A DNA stretch of 53,827 bases from IMCC26077 sp964561165. GTDB lineage: Bacteria; Actinomycetota; Actinomycetes; Nanopelagicales; Nanopelagicaceae. The stretch lies in contig CAZLOJ010000006.1 in the NCBI GenBank assembly GCA_964561165.1, forward strand, positions 1-53,827. Reading direction: 5' to 3'. A program made the translations under genes and the position numbers. The notes below the pieces were generated by a model. It saw nothing but the letters and a program-made list of their open reading frames with translations, did no database searches and had not been told where the DNA came from. This document shows positions 15,699 to 23,838 of this stretch, in pieces. Each line of letters begins with the position of its first letter. Within the stretch, counting starts at the first letter, position 1.

Positions 15699-15983
15699 TT
15701 ACTTACTGATCCCACGAATGATCCGATCCATTAATTCTCGAATGACAAATTCCGCTTCGTGCTTTGCCTTCACGCCATTCATCTCGAACTCTCTCAAGAT
15801 CTGTTCGGCGGAATTCTCTACAACTGAACCGACTAGTGGTCCGTATCTCTCTGCAAAGTTCTGATTAGCAAAATCTCCGATCGCTCTAGCAAGGTCACTG
15901 CGTAATTCATCTAAGCTTGGCTCGGCAGCAGGATGTGAGAACTCCCGATCTGCTCGTTCGAAAGCCTGTCGACTTCGCTCCAT
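15699..15983 (-). CDS. Hypothetical helical protein (94 aa)
   Basis: A 94-residue acidic/basic helical protein with no signal peptide or membrane segment. The start is well supported by an AGGAGGT ribosome site seven bases upstream of ATG 15983. The sequence has helical stretches LDELRSDLARAIGDFANQNF and AEFVIRELMDRIIRG with no motif I recognise. It is convergent with the DsrE-like gene and divergent from the secreted metalloprotease gene. No function can be proposed. Confidence 0.6.
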   Translation of the reverse strand: MERSRQAFERADREFSHPAAEPSLDELRSDLARAIGDFANQNFAERYGPLVGSVVENSAEQILREFEMNGVKAKHEAEFVIRELMDRIIRGISK

Positions 15984-16032
15984 CTGCCACCTCCTGATTC
16001 ACGCGCTAATTCCAGAGTCAAAGAGTCCCTGC

Positions 16033-16038
16033 TAACGT
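16033..16038 (+). promoter_or_regulatory. -10 element TAACGT, leaderless start of the metalloprotease gene
   Basis: TAACGT, then CATCCC, then the GTG at 16045. No ribosome site is present. Confidence 0.45.
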
Positions 16039-16044
16039 CATCCC

Positions 16045-18435
16045 GTGAGGTTAAAAAGCCTAAGCGTTACGCTCCTTTTAGTCATATCGAGTTGGCTCGC
16101 CCCAGGGGCGATCTCCGCTCCGGCAGAAGCTCTCACCGTACGTTCGATCCCTGGAAATTGGGATGTTACCTACGCTTCATCAAGCCCTACCCAAGGGGCC
16201 TCAACCATTGCATTCGATGAGACAGGCCGCGATGTGCTCTCGACCTTTAATGTCGTGTTTATCTCCGAATCCCGACAACAATGGCCCGAAGAAGCAAAGA
16301 AAGCATTTTTGCGCGCAACGAAAATTTGGTCGTATCTCTTCCCCTCTCCCGTGCCAATAGATGTTGAGGCATATTGGTCGCCGCTTGAACCAGGAATTCT
16401 TGGGAGCGCACGCCCAGGTGGAGCGCGTGGTGGCGGTTACTTTCAAGATTTCGCAGGCGCTCCAGAGAAGAAGCTCTGGTATCCAGCTGCACTTGCTAAT
16501 TCAATTAACCGAGATAAGAAAGATTTAGATGACCTTAATCCTGAGATAACGGCGCGCTTTAACTCCAATTCCCTGTACGTCAGTTGGTACTTCGGCCAGG
16601 ATGCGAAGCCCGGAGTTAGGCAGTATGACTTTGTTACTGCTGTGCTTCATGAGCTTGGCCATGGCCTGGGATTCATTTCACAAGAAACTTACAACGAACG
16701 ACTGAAAACTTTTAGCAATAACAATCCCACCATTTTCTCAGGGTTTGTCACCAACAGTTCAGATCGCCGCCTTTCAGATATACCAAGCACAGATACAAGC
16801 TTTGCGACATACGTAACAAGCGATCTCTTCTGGATTGGCGAGAACGGCAAAGCCGCCAATCAAAATTCAAAAATCAAATTATTTACTCCTAGTGAGTATA
16901 AATCTGGATCTTCCGTGAGCCATATTGATGATGCGCTCTACCCCAAAACAGCTGCTAATGGGTTGATGAGCTCCTCAATCTCGATACAACAAGCGATTCA
17001 TGATCCTGGCCCAATTGCACTGGCGATGCTCGAAGATATGCGCGGGAAAACCCCTGAATCTCAACTAACAAGTGTGCAGAATCTCCGGGGTATTGCAGGA
17101 AATAAATCGGTCACGCTCTTCTTCGATGCTCCTGAACAATCTATTCGACAGGAAATTGTAAGTTACACGGTGAAAATCTATCCAAGCAATAAAGTTGTGA
17201 CTACAACTAAGTCACCTTTCACTATCGATAAATTAGATGCCGGACTTCCTTATTACTTTGGAGTCATACCAAACAGCGCGTCGATTGCAGGTCCTGAGGT
17301 GAAAACATCGATTATCGTTCCGGAAAGCGTGTGGGCGGTAAGCGCGCTAGATAAAAGCGCAGATGGTCAATATTTGGCGCACGGTCAATTTAGAGGAAGC
17401 CCTGCTGTCGTGTACTCAAGCAGTAGCAGTGGCGATCTTTACCTTTCGCTTTTTGACGGTAAGAAATGGAATCGCACGACTGTAGATGGCAATTCTACTA
17501 AGAGCGGTCGTCGCACAAACAATCTCAATGGTGCGATGTCGCTATGCACCACTGGAAAAGGTAAAAGTGAGCGGCTGCAGATTTTCTACACCGACACAGT
17601 AGAGAAGGATCTGCTCCGGGCAGAGTATGACGGTAAAAAATTCAACTACCAAACAGTCGACGGCGATGGCCAATTCGTTCAAGATTACCGAGAATCCCTA
17701 CGCGTTCGCACAGCAAGCAATGTCGCTGTTACAAATGCTTGCGCTGCAACTCCACTCGGTTTGCAAGTCTTTTATCGAGATGAAAGTCAAGGAATTCTTC
17801 TTGGTGCAACGTTTTCCAACAAGAAATGGCAATACGAAATTGTTGATGGCGATTCACTCCTAGGTGGTAGAACTGAAGGCGATGTCGCTTTCCACCTTGC
17901 AGCTGTGGCAGTCGGCAAAAAAGTGCATCTACTTTATGACTCAGTAATTGCGGCACCAAACAAGATTGTTGCGCAGGGAGATGTTCGCTATGCCATGAGA
18001 ACCTCAACATCTCCAGAAGATTGGCAGTACAGCACTGTTGATCTCGGACGCCGCGAGTCACCCATTGCAGGATTTGATGTAGCACTGAGCGTCACCGGCG
18101 AGAAGATAATGGCTGCTTGGTTAGGAACGTCGAGCACATCTCCTGGACAAGCCGATCGCATCAGATGGATGGATCTAAATGACCCAACCTCCTTGGTGGA
18201 AGAGAAGTTAAATGTTGCGCCGAAATCTCCAATAGCTATCTCTGAAAAATCTGTCCTCTACGGATGCGAAGACCGGCTATGCAACTTTGACTTGGCAACA
18301 AGAAGAAGCAAGCTAGTCAGCGAGCAATCGACAGCTAAGACTTCGAAACTTGCTTGGATAACTCTCAAACAGGTGGGTTACGCGTTGGCGAATGTCTCAG
18401 GGAAACTTTCGCTGTTGAAGCGACCAGAGTTTTAA
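16045..18435 (+). CDS. Secreted HExxH zinc metalloprotease-like protein with beta-propeller-like C-terminal half
   Basis: A 796-residue exported protein. The signal peptide covers about 1-24 (MRLKSLSVTLLLVISSWLAPG...AISA). A zincin-like domain occupies about 40-345, with the motif VLHELGHGLGFIS near 200-212 giving two His ligands and the catalytic Glu. A fibronectin-III-like module follows (about 348-425, SVQNLRGIAGNKSVTLFFDA...). From about 430 to the end there are repeated beta segments of the type LQIFYTDxxxxDLLRAEYDGKKFNYQTVDGDG and LQVFYRDESQGILLGATFSNKKW, resembling a sialidase-like or fucolectin-like propeller. It starts with GTG without a ribosome site. A role in degrading extracellular protein is an inference. 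The third zinc ligand is not certain: a classical HExxHxxGxxH is not completed. Confidence 0.82.
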   Translation: MRLKSLSVTLLLVISSWLAPGAISAPAEALTVRSIPGNWDVTYASSSPTQGASTIAFDETGRDVLSTFNVVFISESRQQWPEEAKKAFLRATKIWSYLFPSPVPIDVEAYWSPLEPGILGSARPGGARGGGYFQDFAGAPEKKLWYPAALANSINRDKKDLDDLNPEITARFNSNSLYVSWYFGQDAKPGVRQYDFVTAVLHELGHGLGFISQETYNERLKTFSNNNPTIFSGFVTNSSDRRLSDIPSTDTSFATYVTSDLFWIGENGKAANQNSKIKLFTPSEYKSGSSVSHIDDALYPKTAANGLMSSSISIQQAIHDPGPIALAMLEDMRGKTPESQLTSVQNLRGIAGNKSVTLFFDAPEQSIRQEIVSYTVKIYPSNKVVTTTKSPFTIDKLDAGLPYYFGVIPNSASIAGPEVKTSIIVPESVWAVSALDKSADGQYLAHGQFRGSPAVVYSSSSSGDLYLSLFDGKKWNRTTVDGNSTKSGRRTNNLNGAMSLCTTGKGKSERLQIFYTDTVEKDLLRAEYDGKKFNYQTVDGDGQFVQDYRESLRVRTASNVAVTNACAATPLGLQVFYRDESQGILLGATFSNKKWQYEIVDGDSLLGGRTEGDVAFHLAAVAVGKKVHLLYDSVIAAPNKIVAQGDVRYAMRTSTSPEDWQYSTVDLGRRESPIAGFDVALSVTGEKIMAAWLGTSSTSPGQADRIRWMDLNDPTSLVEEKLNVAPKSPIAISEKSVLYGCEDRLCNFDLATRRSKLVSEQSTAKTSKLAWITLKQVGYALANVSGKLSLLKRPEF

Positions 18436-18455
18436 ATGTAAAGAGCTAGCTAAAT

Positions 18456-18554
18456 TTACTTCGCGTTACGACGCTGAATTCTAGTTTTCTTCAGAAGTTT
18501 CTTATGCTTCTTCTTCGCCATACGCTTGCGGCGCTTTTTTACTACTGAACCCAC
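18456..18554 (-). CDS. bS22-like small ribosomal protein (AURKAIP1/COX24 domain)
   Basis: A 32-residue, extremely basic protein read from GTG 18554 to TAA 18456: it begins MGSVVKKRRKRMAKKKHKKL and ends RIQRRNAK. This is the hallmark of the actinobacterial small-subunit protein first seen in mycobacterial ribosomes (bS22) and of the AURKAIP1/COX24 C-terminal domain. GAGGGAG lies about eight bases before the start and supports it. It sits 20 bases from the 3' end of the convergent metalloprotease gene and after the secreted propeller gene on the same strand. Confidence 0.9.
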   Translation of the reverse strand: MGSVVKKRRKRMAKKKHKKLLKKTRIQRRNAK

Positions 18555-18611
18555 GTCACGCTCCCTCAGAATAGACTCGCACTTGCAGGGTGAAGGTTAC
18601 CTCAAATTGAG

Positions 18612-19919
18612 CTATAGGAATGACACCCGTGCGCCGGTATCTGCGGAGAACGTCAATAGGGCGCACCCCTTATTTGCTGTGGTCACCAGGGAAATCAACT
18701 CCTGTTTTGCCACGCGCAGACCTTTCTGGATTTTGCCCTTGGCATCGACGGTAAAGAGGAATATCTCAGCTCCTGTAGGGGTAAATGAGAGTGATTTGCT
18801 TGCGCCCAATAAAGAGACGGCAATGCAATTGCCTGCTACTCGGGCGCCATCACTATTTTGGAATCGAGTGCTCCAATTGACTGATCCAGTCGGCGAGAAT
18901 GAACTAATAACGCTCTCACGAAGTTTCTTCTCTTGTGCGGTACCAGCAAGGATTAGGTTTCCAGTTCCGGAATCCCATGAACGCAGCGCACTCTTGGTGG
19001 CTCCGCTACTTCGCATAACCTTCTCAATCTTTCCCGAAGTAGTGGCAATAGTAAGCGATACCGCGTCAATTTTTCCGACAACTTTTCGCTCAGCGAGAGT
19101 ATCGCCGCTACTGCCAACAACAAACACGCTCTTGTTAGATCGTGGGATAACTTTAGTAAACCGAGTGAGCTTCTCGCCATAAGAATATGAAGCTACAAGA
19201 CTCTCATCATTGAGTACATACAAGCCGCCACGTTTTGAATCTGCTGATGGATATTCATCGCCAACAAGATAATTTAGAGTATCGGTCGTTGCCATAGATG
19301 AGGGTACGAACAATTTCTTATTTGCAACGTTCACAATGGAAATAACACTTCCACTGGAATTGAATTCAAGGACAAAAAGATTATTCAGATCTTCGCGAAA
19401 TATCTCTTGCGTACCAACTACTACGTTATCTGGATTGACCAAAGGAATAGATTTGGTAGCGCTCGAACTGAAAGTTGGCGTTGGCGTTGGCGTTGCACTC
19501 GCCGATGGGGTCGGGGCGGGATTCGGCGTTGCACTTGCACCATCAAGCGGCACTTGCGTTACCAAACCTTGCGAAATTCCAGCTGCGAAAATGGAGTTTC
19601 CCGAGGCTGCTATAGCTGTAATAAATCCTTGCTGATCTTTTAATGGATTTAATCGCCAGACCTGCCCACCTTTTTCATCTAAAAGCGCTAGGAAACTCTT
19701 CTCATCGCTGCCGAATCCAGTGGTAATAAACCCTTGTTGGAACCGGATGAGATCGATGGGTGTAGATACTTCAGAAACCGTAATACTTGAAGAGCTTTTA
19801 ATGAGTGGAATCTTCGGTGCACCATGAGCGTGATTGAGCGTTACGACGGAAACAGAAGAGATACCGCTAAAAGCTAGTGCAGTGGCCAGAGCCACACGAG
19901 CTCTGAAGTGAGGTGTCAT
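18612..19919 (-). CDS. Secreted beta-propeller-like protein with Pro/Thr linker
   Basis: A 435-residue exported protein. Residues 1-33 form a signal peptide (basic RAR, hydrophobic, cleavage near AHGA). The rest consists of short repeating strands such as GFITTGFGSDEKSFLALLDE, GNSIFAAGISQG, NLFVLEFNSSGSV and GNLILAGTAQEKK, typical of a quinoprotein- or PQQ-like propeller. It is split by a low-complexity linker rich in PTPSASATPTPTPT (about 132-152) encoded partly by GTTGGC hexamers. Its ATG overlaps the proC stop in ATGA, so it is translated from the proC message. The family is not recognised; the structure suggests a sensor or envelope-binding role, but this is weak. Confidence 0.75.
   Translation of the reverse strand: MTPHFRARVALATALAFSGISSVSVVTLNHAHGAPKIPLIKSSSSITVSEVSTPIDLIRFQQGFITTGFGSDEKSFLALLDEKGGQVWRLNPLKDQQGFITAIAASGNSIFAAGISQGLVTQVPLDGASATPNPAPTPSASATPTPTPTFSSSATKSIPLVNPDNVVVGTQEIFREDLNNLFVLEFNSSGSVISIVNVANKKLFVPSSMATTDTLNYLVGDEYPSADSKRGGLYVLNDESLVASYSYGEKLTRFTKVIPRSNKSVFVVGSSGDTLAERKVVGKIDAVSLTIATTSGKIEKVMRSSGATKSALRSWDSGTGNLILAGTAQEKKLRESVISSFSPTGSVNWSTRFQNSDGARVAGNCIAVSLLGASKSLSFTPTGAEIFLFTVDAKGKIQKGLRVAKQELISLVTTANKGCALLTFSADTGARVSFL
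19474..19495. repeat. GTTGGC hexamer tandem repeat
   Basis: Three GTTGGC units followed by GTTG lie inside the Pro/Thr linker of the secreted propeller protein, encoding alternating Pro and Thr. Being a multiple of three, length changes would not shift frame. Confidence 0.6.
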
Positions 19920-20701
19920 CCTGAGGCAAGTTCACGTGATCTATCTCGCGCTGCAGTGAGCGCCTGGGAGAAGATTTCACCCAGCCCGCTCTCTTCCATG
20001 ACCTTTAGCGCTGCAGCGGTAGTCCCATTTGGACTTGTCACATTTGCTCGCAAAGTTCCAGGCTCGGCGCCACTTTCGGCGAGCATCTTCCCCGCACCAA
20101 TCAACGTTTGAATTGTTAATTCTTTAGCTACCTCTTGGGTAAGACCTAGCTCTACTCCAGCAGCAATCATCGCCTCAACGATGCGGAAGAAGTAAGCCGG
20201 CCCAGAACCACTCACAGCGGTCACTGCATCTTGCAACGATTCATCGACCCGAATAACTCTCCCCGTGCCAGAGAGGAGCTTCTCTACATCAGCGATATCT
20301 GCGTCAGTTGCGCGACTGCCTGCAGAAATTGCAGCCATACCTGCACCGACTAGCGCTGGCGTGTTAGGCATTACTCGGACCACTCGATGTGGAATCAGAC
20401 TCTCAATCAACGAGGTTGGCTTACCTGCGATTATGGAGATGACTAGCGCGCCTGCGGGTAGCGTTGGCCCATAAGTTGCCAGCGTCGTCTGCAAGTCGTT
20501 TGGCTTCACTACAAGGAAGCAGTGTGAAACCCCATGCAGATCGCGCAATTCCTGCACGCCATATCTAGAGGTGAGCTCCTGGCTTCGTTCGGCACGTTTT
20601 TCGATGATGCCGACTTCTTGAGCGGGTACGCCTGCCTTGATAAGGCCAGCAAGGATCGCCTCGCCCATCGCGCCTGCACCTATGAGTGCCAGTGAACCCA
20701 T
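19916..20701 (-). CDS. proC: Pyrroline-5-carboxylate reductase
   Basis: A 261-residue enzyme for the last step of proline synthesis, reducing pyrroline-5-carboxylate with NAD(P)H. The N-terminal Rossmann motif ALIGAGAMGEAIL (4-16), the VKPNDL segment (about 69), RVMPNTPALVGAG (about 108-120) and the C-terminal signature ESGAEPGTLRANVTSPNGTT (about 210-229) are present. The start is ATG 20701 with TAGGCT seven bases upstream and no ribosome site. It is divergent from the cysteine-rich gene at 20742 and coupled to the secreted propeller gene downstream. Confidence 0.95.
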   Translation of the reverse strand: MGSLALIGAGAMGEAILAGLIKAGVPAQEVGIIEKRAERSQELTSRYGVQELRDLHGVSHCFLVVKPNDLQTTLATYGPTLPAGALVISIIAGKPTSLIESLIPHRVVRVMPNTPALVGAGMAAISAGSRATDADIADVEKLLSGTGRVIRVDESLQDAVTAVSGSGPAYFFRIVEAMIAAGVELGLTQEVAKELTIQTLIGAGKMLAESGAEPGTLRANVTSPNGTTAAALKVMEESGLGEIFSQALTAARDRSRELASG

Positions 20702-20708
20702 GTGTTAA

Positions 20709-20714
20709 AGCCTA
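20709..20714 (-). promoter_or_regulatory. -10 element TAGGCT, leaderless proC start
   Basis: TAGGCT on the minus strand, then TTAACAC, then the ATG at 20701 (seven-base gap). Confidence 0.45.
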
Positions 20715-20728
20715 GCGTCAGATACCTC

Positions 20729-20734
20729 TATTGT
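20729..20734 (+). promoter_or_regulatory. -10 element TATTGT, leaderless start of the Cys-rich gene
   Basis: TATTGT, then TCCTCCT, then the GTG at 20742 (seven-base gap). It is 14 bases from the divergent proC -10. Confidence 0.45.
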
Positions 20735-20741
20735 TCCTCCT

Positions 20742-21578
20742 GTGCCTGAGGTAAAGCCTGATTTCCCCCGTGAATGGGTTGAGTTCGTCGACCCCGCCGA
20801 CCCTGATGGCGACAGATTCCGTTGCGATATCACCTGGTTAACATCTAGTTGGAGTTGCATCTACGGAAACGGATGTCAAGGAATTTACGCACAGACTCCG
20901 CATGATGGATGCTGTTCTGAGGGTGCAATGTATTCCGATAAAGATGATGAGAAGCGCGTTCTTAAGTACGCAGCAAAACTGAAGCGAAGTGAGTGGCAAT
21001 TCTTTGATGAAGCGCAACCTAAGCGCAAAGGTGGAAAGTTAAATATCAGCGAGGTTGATGAAGATGACGAGCGTAAGACTCGCAACGTACAGAATGGTTG
21101 CATCTTCCTAAATCGCAAGGGGCACGAAGCGCCGGGATTTACTGGCGAAATTGGATGCGTGCTCCATCATTTAGCGATTCGTGAAGGCGTCCACTTTGTT
21201 GAAACTAAACCTGATGTCTGCTGGCAACTTCCAATTCGTCGCTCTTTTGAGAAGTTAGATCTTGGTGATGATGAAGTTCTTCAAGTAACTGTCATCGGTG
21301 AGTACGAACGGCGTGGTTGGGGGCCTGGTGGCGTTGAGTTCGACTGGTACTGCACCAGCAACTCTGAAGCGCATCACGGCAAAGATCCGGTCTACATCTC
21401 TAATGCATATGAATTGATTAAATTGATGGGCACAAAGGCATATGCGGTGCTAAAAGAGATTTGCGATGCGCGGATGGAAGCGCGACGCCAAGCCTCGCCA
21501 AAACTCTTGCCGCTACTGCAGGTTCACCCCGCCACGCTCCTAGCGAGTAAAGGCGCCCAAGAGGGCGCGAGTCGGTAG
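20742..21578 (+). CDS. Cysteine-rich YkgJ/DUF3109-like protein
   Basis: A 278-residue cytoplasmic protein with a dense set of cysteines: SSWSCIYGNGCQGI (about 39-47), GCCSEGAMY (about 57), NGCIFLNRKG (about 125), GCVLHHLAIREG (about 145) and KPDVCWQLPI (about 166). The order of a GCC block, a CxFL block, a C-x-LH block and a KPxxCxxxPI block resembles the YkgJ/DUF3109 metal or iron-sulfur binding family. The function is unknown. It is followed by radA, only 19 bases later, though radA appears to have its own leaderless promoter. Its start is GTG. The family match is from motif recall, not a search. Confidence 0.72.
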   Translation: MPEVKPDFPREWVEFVDPADPDGDRFRCDITWLTSSWSCIYGNGCQGIYAQTPHDGCCSEGAMYSDKDDEKRVLKYAAKLKRSEWQFFDEAQPKRKGGKLNISEVDEDDERKTRNVQNGCIFLNRKGHEAPGFTGEIGCVLHHLAIREGVHFVETKPDVCWQLPIRRSFEKLDLGDDEVLQVTVIGEYERRGWGPGGVEFDWYCTSNSEAHHGKDPVYISNAYELIKLMGTKAYAVLKEICDARMEARRQASPKLLPLLQVHPATLLASKGAQEGASR

Positions 21579-21585
21579 TTCGCTC

Positions 21586-21591
21586 TAGGCT
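21586..21591 (+). promoter_or_regulatory. -10 element TAGGCT, leaderless radA start
   Basis: TAGGCT, then GCTGGC, then the ATG at 21598. The gap is six bases; no ribosome site. Confidence 0.5.
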
Positions 21592-21597
21592 GCTGGC

Positions 21598-22983
21598 ATG
21601 GCCAAAGCACCTGCACGCGATCCCTTTCGCTGTACCGAGTGTGGTTGGAGCACGACCAAATGGGTTGGCCGCTGTGGCGAATGTCAGGCGTGGGGCAGCG
21701 TTGAAGAGAGCGCTGGCTTAACACCGCGAAAGATCACCTTACTTCCCGGCGCAGTTGCTGCTCCTGCAACGCCCATTGGTGAAATCAATCTTGCAGCAGC
21801 GCAATCGCGCTCGAGCGGTGTCCCTGAACTTGATCGCACCCTTGGTGGTGGATTGGTTCCTGGCGGCGTGCTCTTACTCGCTGGCGAGCCAGGAGTTGGA
21901 AAATCCACTCTCTTGTTAACGGTTGCCGCCGAAAGCGCTCGCAGCGGATTAACCAGCCTCTACCTAACCGGCGAAGAATCGGCAGCGCAGGTTCGCTTAC
22001 GCGCTGAACGACTCAAAGCAATCGATCCATCGCTCTGGCTCGCCGCCGAAACTGATCTTGCAGCACTAATTTCACATGTTGATCGCGTCCAACCTGATTT
22101 ATTGATCATCGACTCAATCCAAACGATTGCAAGTAGCGCTCTCGATAGTTCACCGGGAAGCATCACCCAAGTCCGCGAAGTTGCTAACACCGCAATTCGA
22201 ATTGCCAAGGAGCGCGGCATCACTGTGATCCTCGTTGGGCATGTCACAAAAGATGGTTCGATTGCAGGTCCACGATTGCTCGAGCACCTTGTAGATGTTG
22301 TCTTGAATTTTGAAGGTGATCGCCACTCTCGACTCCGACTAATTCGCGCAGTAAAGAATCGTTTTGGCGCAACTGATGAAGTAGGTTGTTTTGATCTCCA
22401 CGATGGAGGTATTACTGGAGTCGCTGATCCGACTGGACTCTTCACTACTCGTCATGCCGAACCAGTACCAGGCACTTGCCTCACCGTTGCGCTCGAAGGT
22501 CGGCGCGCGTTAGTTGCTGAAATTCAAGCGTTAGTAGGGGTAGAAAAAGATCGCGATTACGGCAATGCGCGTCGCGTTACTAGCGGCCTTGATTCTTCGC
22601 GCTGTGCGATGACACTCGCTGTGCTCGAACTTCGCGCAGGAGTCAACCTCGCCGGCCGTGATGCATACGTTGCAACTGTTGGTGGAATGAAACTTGTCGA
22701 ACCATCAGTTGATCTTGCGCTTGCGCTCGCTGTTGCATCTGCTGCGGTCAACCTCGCACTTCCGCCTGATCTCATTGCCATCGGTGAGGTCGGACTTGCT
22801 GGGGAGATACGTCGCGTAAATGGGCTCCAGCAACGTGCACAAGAGGCCTATCGCCTCGGATTTAAGAAAGCGATACTCCCAGCAGGAAGTGAAGTTAAAG
22901 TCCCTGGGATGGATATCGTCGAAGTGCACCGCCTCGCGCAAGCGCTCGAAAAGGTCAAGCTCCTACCAAATAACCAGAAGTGA
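21598..22983 (+). CDS. radA: DNA repair protein RadA (branch migration ATPase)
   Basis: A 461-residue RecA-like ATPase that promotes branch migration of recombination intermediates. The N-terminal zinc finger CTEC-x10-GRCGEC (about 11-28), the Walker A GEPGVGKST (about 97), the Walker B region DLLIIDSIQT (about 165), the RadA-specific KNRFGATDEVG (about 250) and a C-terminal Lon-protease-like domain (about 300-450, with GLDSSRCAM and GEVGLAGEIRRV) are all visible. In M. tuberculosis radA (Rv3585) lies next to lpqE and before disA; here disA is absent and mutY follows after six bases. Confidence 0.96.
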   Translation: MAKAPARDPFRCTECGWSTTKWVGRCGECQAWGSVEESAGLTPRKITLLPGAVAAPATPIGEINLAAAQSRSSGVPELDRTLGGGLVPGGVLLLAGEPGVGKSTLLLTVAAESARSGLTSLYLTGEESAAQVRLRAERLKAIDPSLWLAAETDLAALISHVDRVQPDLLIIDSIQTIASSALDSSPGSITQVREVANTAIRIAKERGITVILVGHVTKDGSIAGPRLLEHLVDVVLNFEGDRHSRLRLIRAVKNRFGATDEVGCFDLHDGGITGVADPTGLFTTRHAEPVPGTCLTVALEGRRALVAEIQALVGVEKDRDYGNARRVTSGLDSSRCAMTLAVLELRAGVNLAGRDAYVATVGGMKLVEPSVDLALALAVASAAVNLALPPDLIAIGEVGLAGEIRRVNGLQQRAQEAYRLGFKKAILPAGSEVKVPGMDIVEVHRLAQALEKVKLLPNNQK

Positions 22984-22989
22984 TTTCAG

Positions 22990-23835
22990 ATGGATGTAGT
23001 TCTCGAGTGGTTTCACCTAAATAAACGTGATCTCCCGTGGCGCAAGAGCTCCCCATGGGGCGTTGTCGTCAGTGAATTTATGTTGCAACAAACTCCAGTT
23101 CATCGAGTGTTGCCGCAGTGGCAACGGTGGATGGAGCTCTGGCCAACGCCGGCAGATCTTGCTCGCGCTCCATTAAGTGATGCGCTCCGCGAATGGGGTC
23201 GCCTTGGCTATCCGCGTCGCGCTAAACGTTTACACGAATGCGCACAGATCATCGTCCGCGATCACAACGGTGCAGTTCCGACGGAGTCACGTGTGCTCCG
23301 CTCACTCCCCGGTGTCGGCGAATACACCGCGGCAGCAATCTCTGCCTTTGCCTTTAAGCGAGAAGAACTTGTTCTCGATATAAATATCCGAAGGCTCTAC
23401 GCTCGATGTTGGCAAGGTAAGAGCGTACCTACCGCTGCACCGAATAATGCTGAGCGCGAACTCGCGCGGCAACTACTGCCTGATGGTGACGATGGAACGT
23501 GGGCTGCAGCCACTATGGAGCTAGGTGCGCTGATTTGCAAAGCGCGTAACCCGCTCTGCGAAGAGTGCCCGCTAAAGAATCAATGTCTATGGCGCGCCAT
23601 TGGCTATCCGCAGGAAGCAGGAATAGGCAAGAGTACGCAACAAGCTAAATGGCATGGCAGTGATCGTCAGTGTCGTGGCGTGATTATGCAGGCGCTTCGC
23701 GAGAACACTGACATCACGCAATCAGAGTTAGAAAAAATTTGGAGTGATCGTTCGCAATATGAGAAAGCGCTTGCCTCACTCCTTGATGATGGACTCATCG
23801 AGCAGAGAGGCAAGCGCTTTAGCCTTGCAAATTAA
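22990..23835 (+). CDS. mutY: A/G-specific adenine glycosylase
   Basis: A 281-residue base-excision glycosylase that removes adenine mispaired with 8-oxoguanine. The helix-hairpin-helix with catalytic residues is present (SEFMLQQTPVHRVLPQW with the catalytic Glu at about 30, LPGVGEYTAAAISAF at about 104-118, and the Asp of VLDINIRRL at about 127). The iron-sulfur cluster motif CKARNPLCEECPLKNQC has the expected C-x6-C-x2-C-x5-C spacing. The C-terminal Nudix-like domain of E. coli MutY is missing; instead the last 60 or so residues (DRQCRGVIMQALRENTDITQ...) look like a small winged helix, as in other actinobacterial MutY. It follows radA closely and is convergent with clpC. Confidence 0.94.
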   Translation: MDVVLEWFHLNKRDLPWRKSSPWGVVVSEFMLQQTPVHRVLPQWQRWMELWPTPADLARAPLSDALREWGRLGYPRRAKRLHECAQIIVRDHNGAVPTESRVLRSLPGVGEYTAAAISAFAFKREELVLDINIRRLYARCWQGKSVPTAAPNNAERELARQLLPDGDDGTWAAATMELGALICKARNPLCEECPLKNQCLWRAIGYPQEAGIGKSTQQAKWHGSDRQCRGVIMQALRENTDITQSELEKIWSDRSQYEKALASLLDDGLIEQRGKRFSLAN

Positions 23836-23838
23836 TGT

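Noticed and set aside
18526..19182. Long plus-strand frame over bS22 and the propeller gene
   Set aside because: It is antisense to two supported minus-strand genes and has no domain signature or ribosome site.
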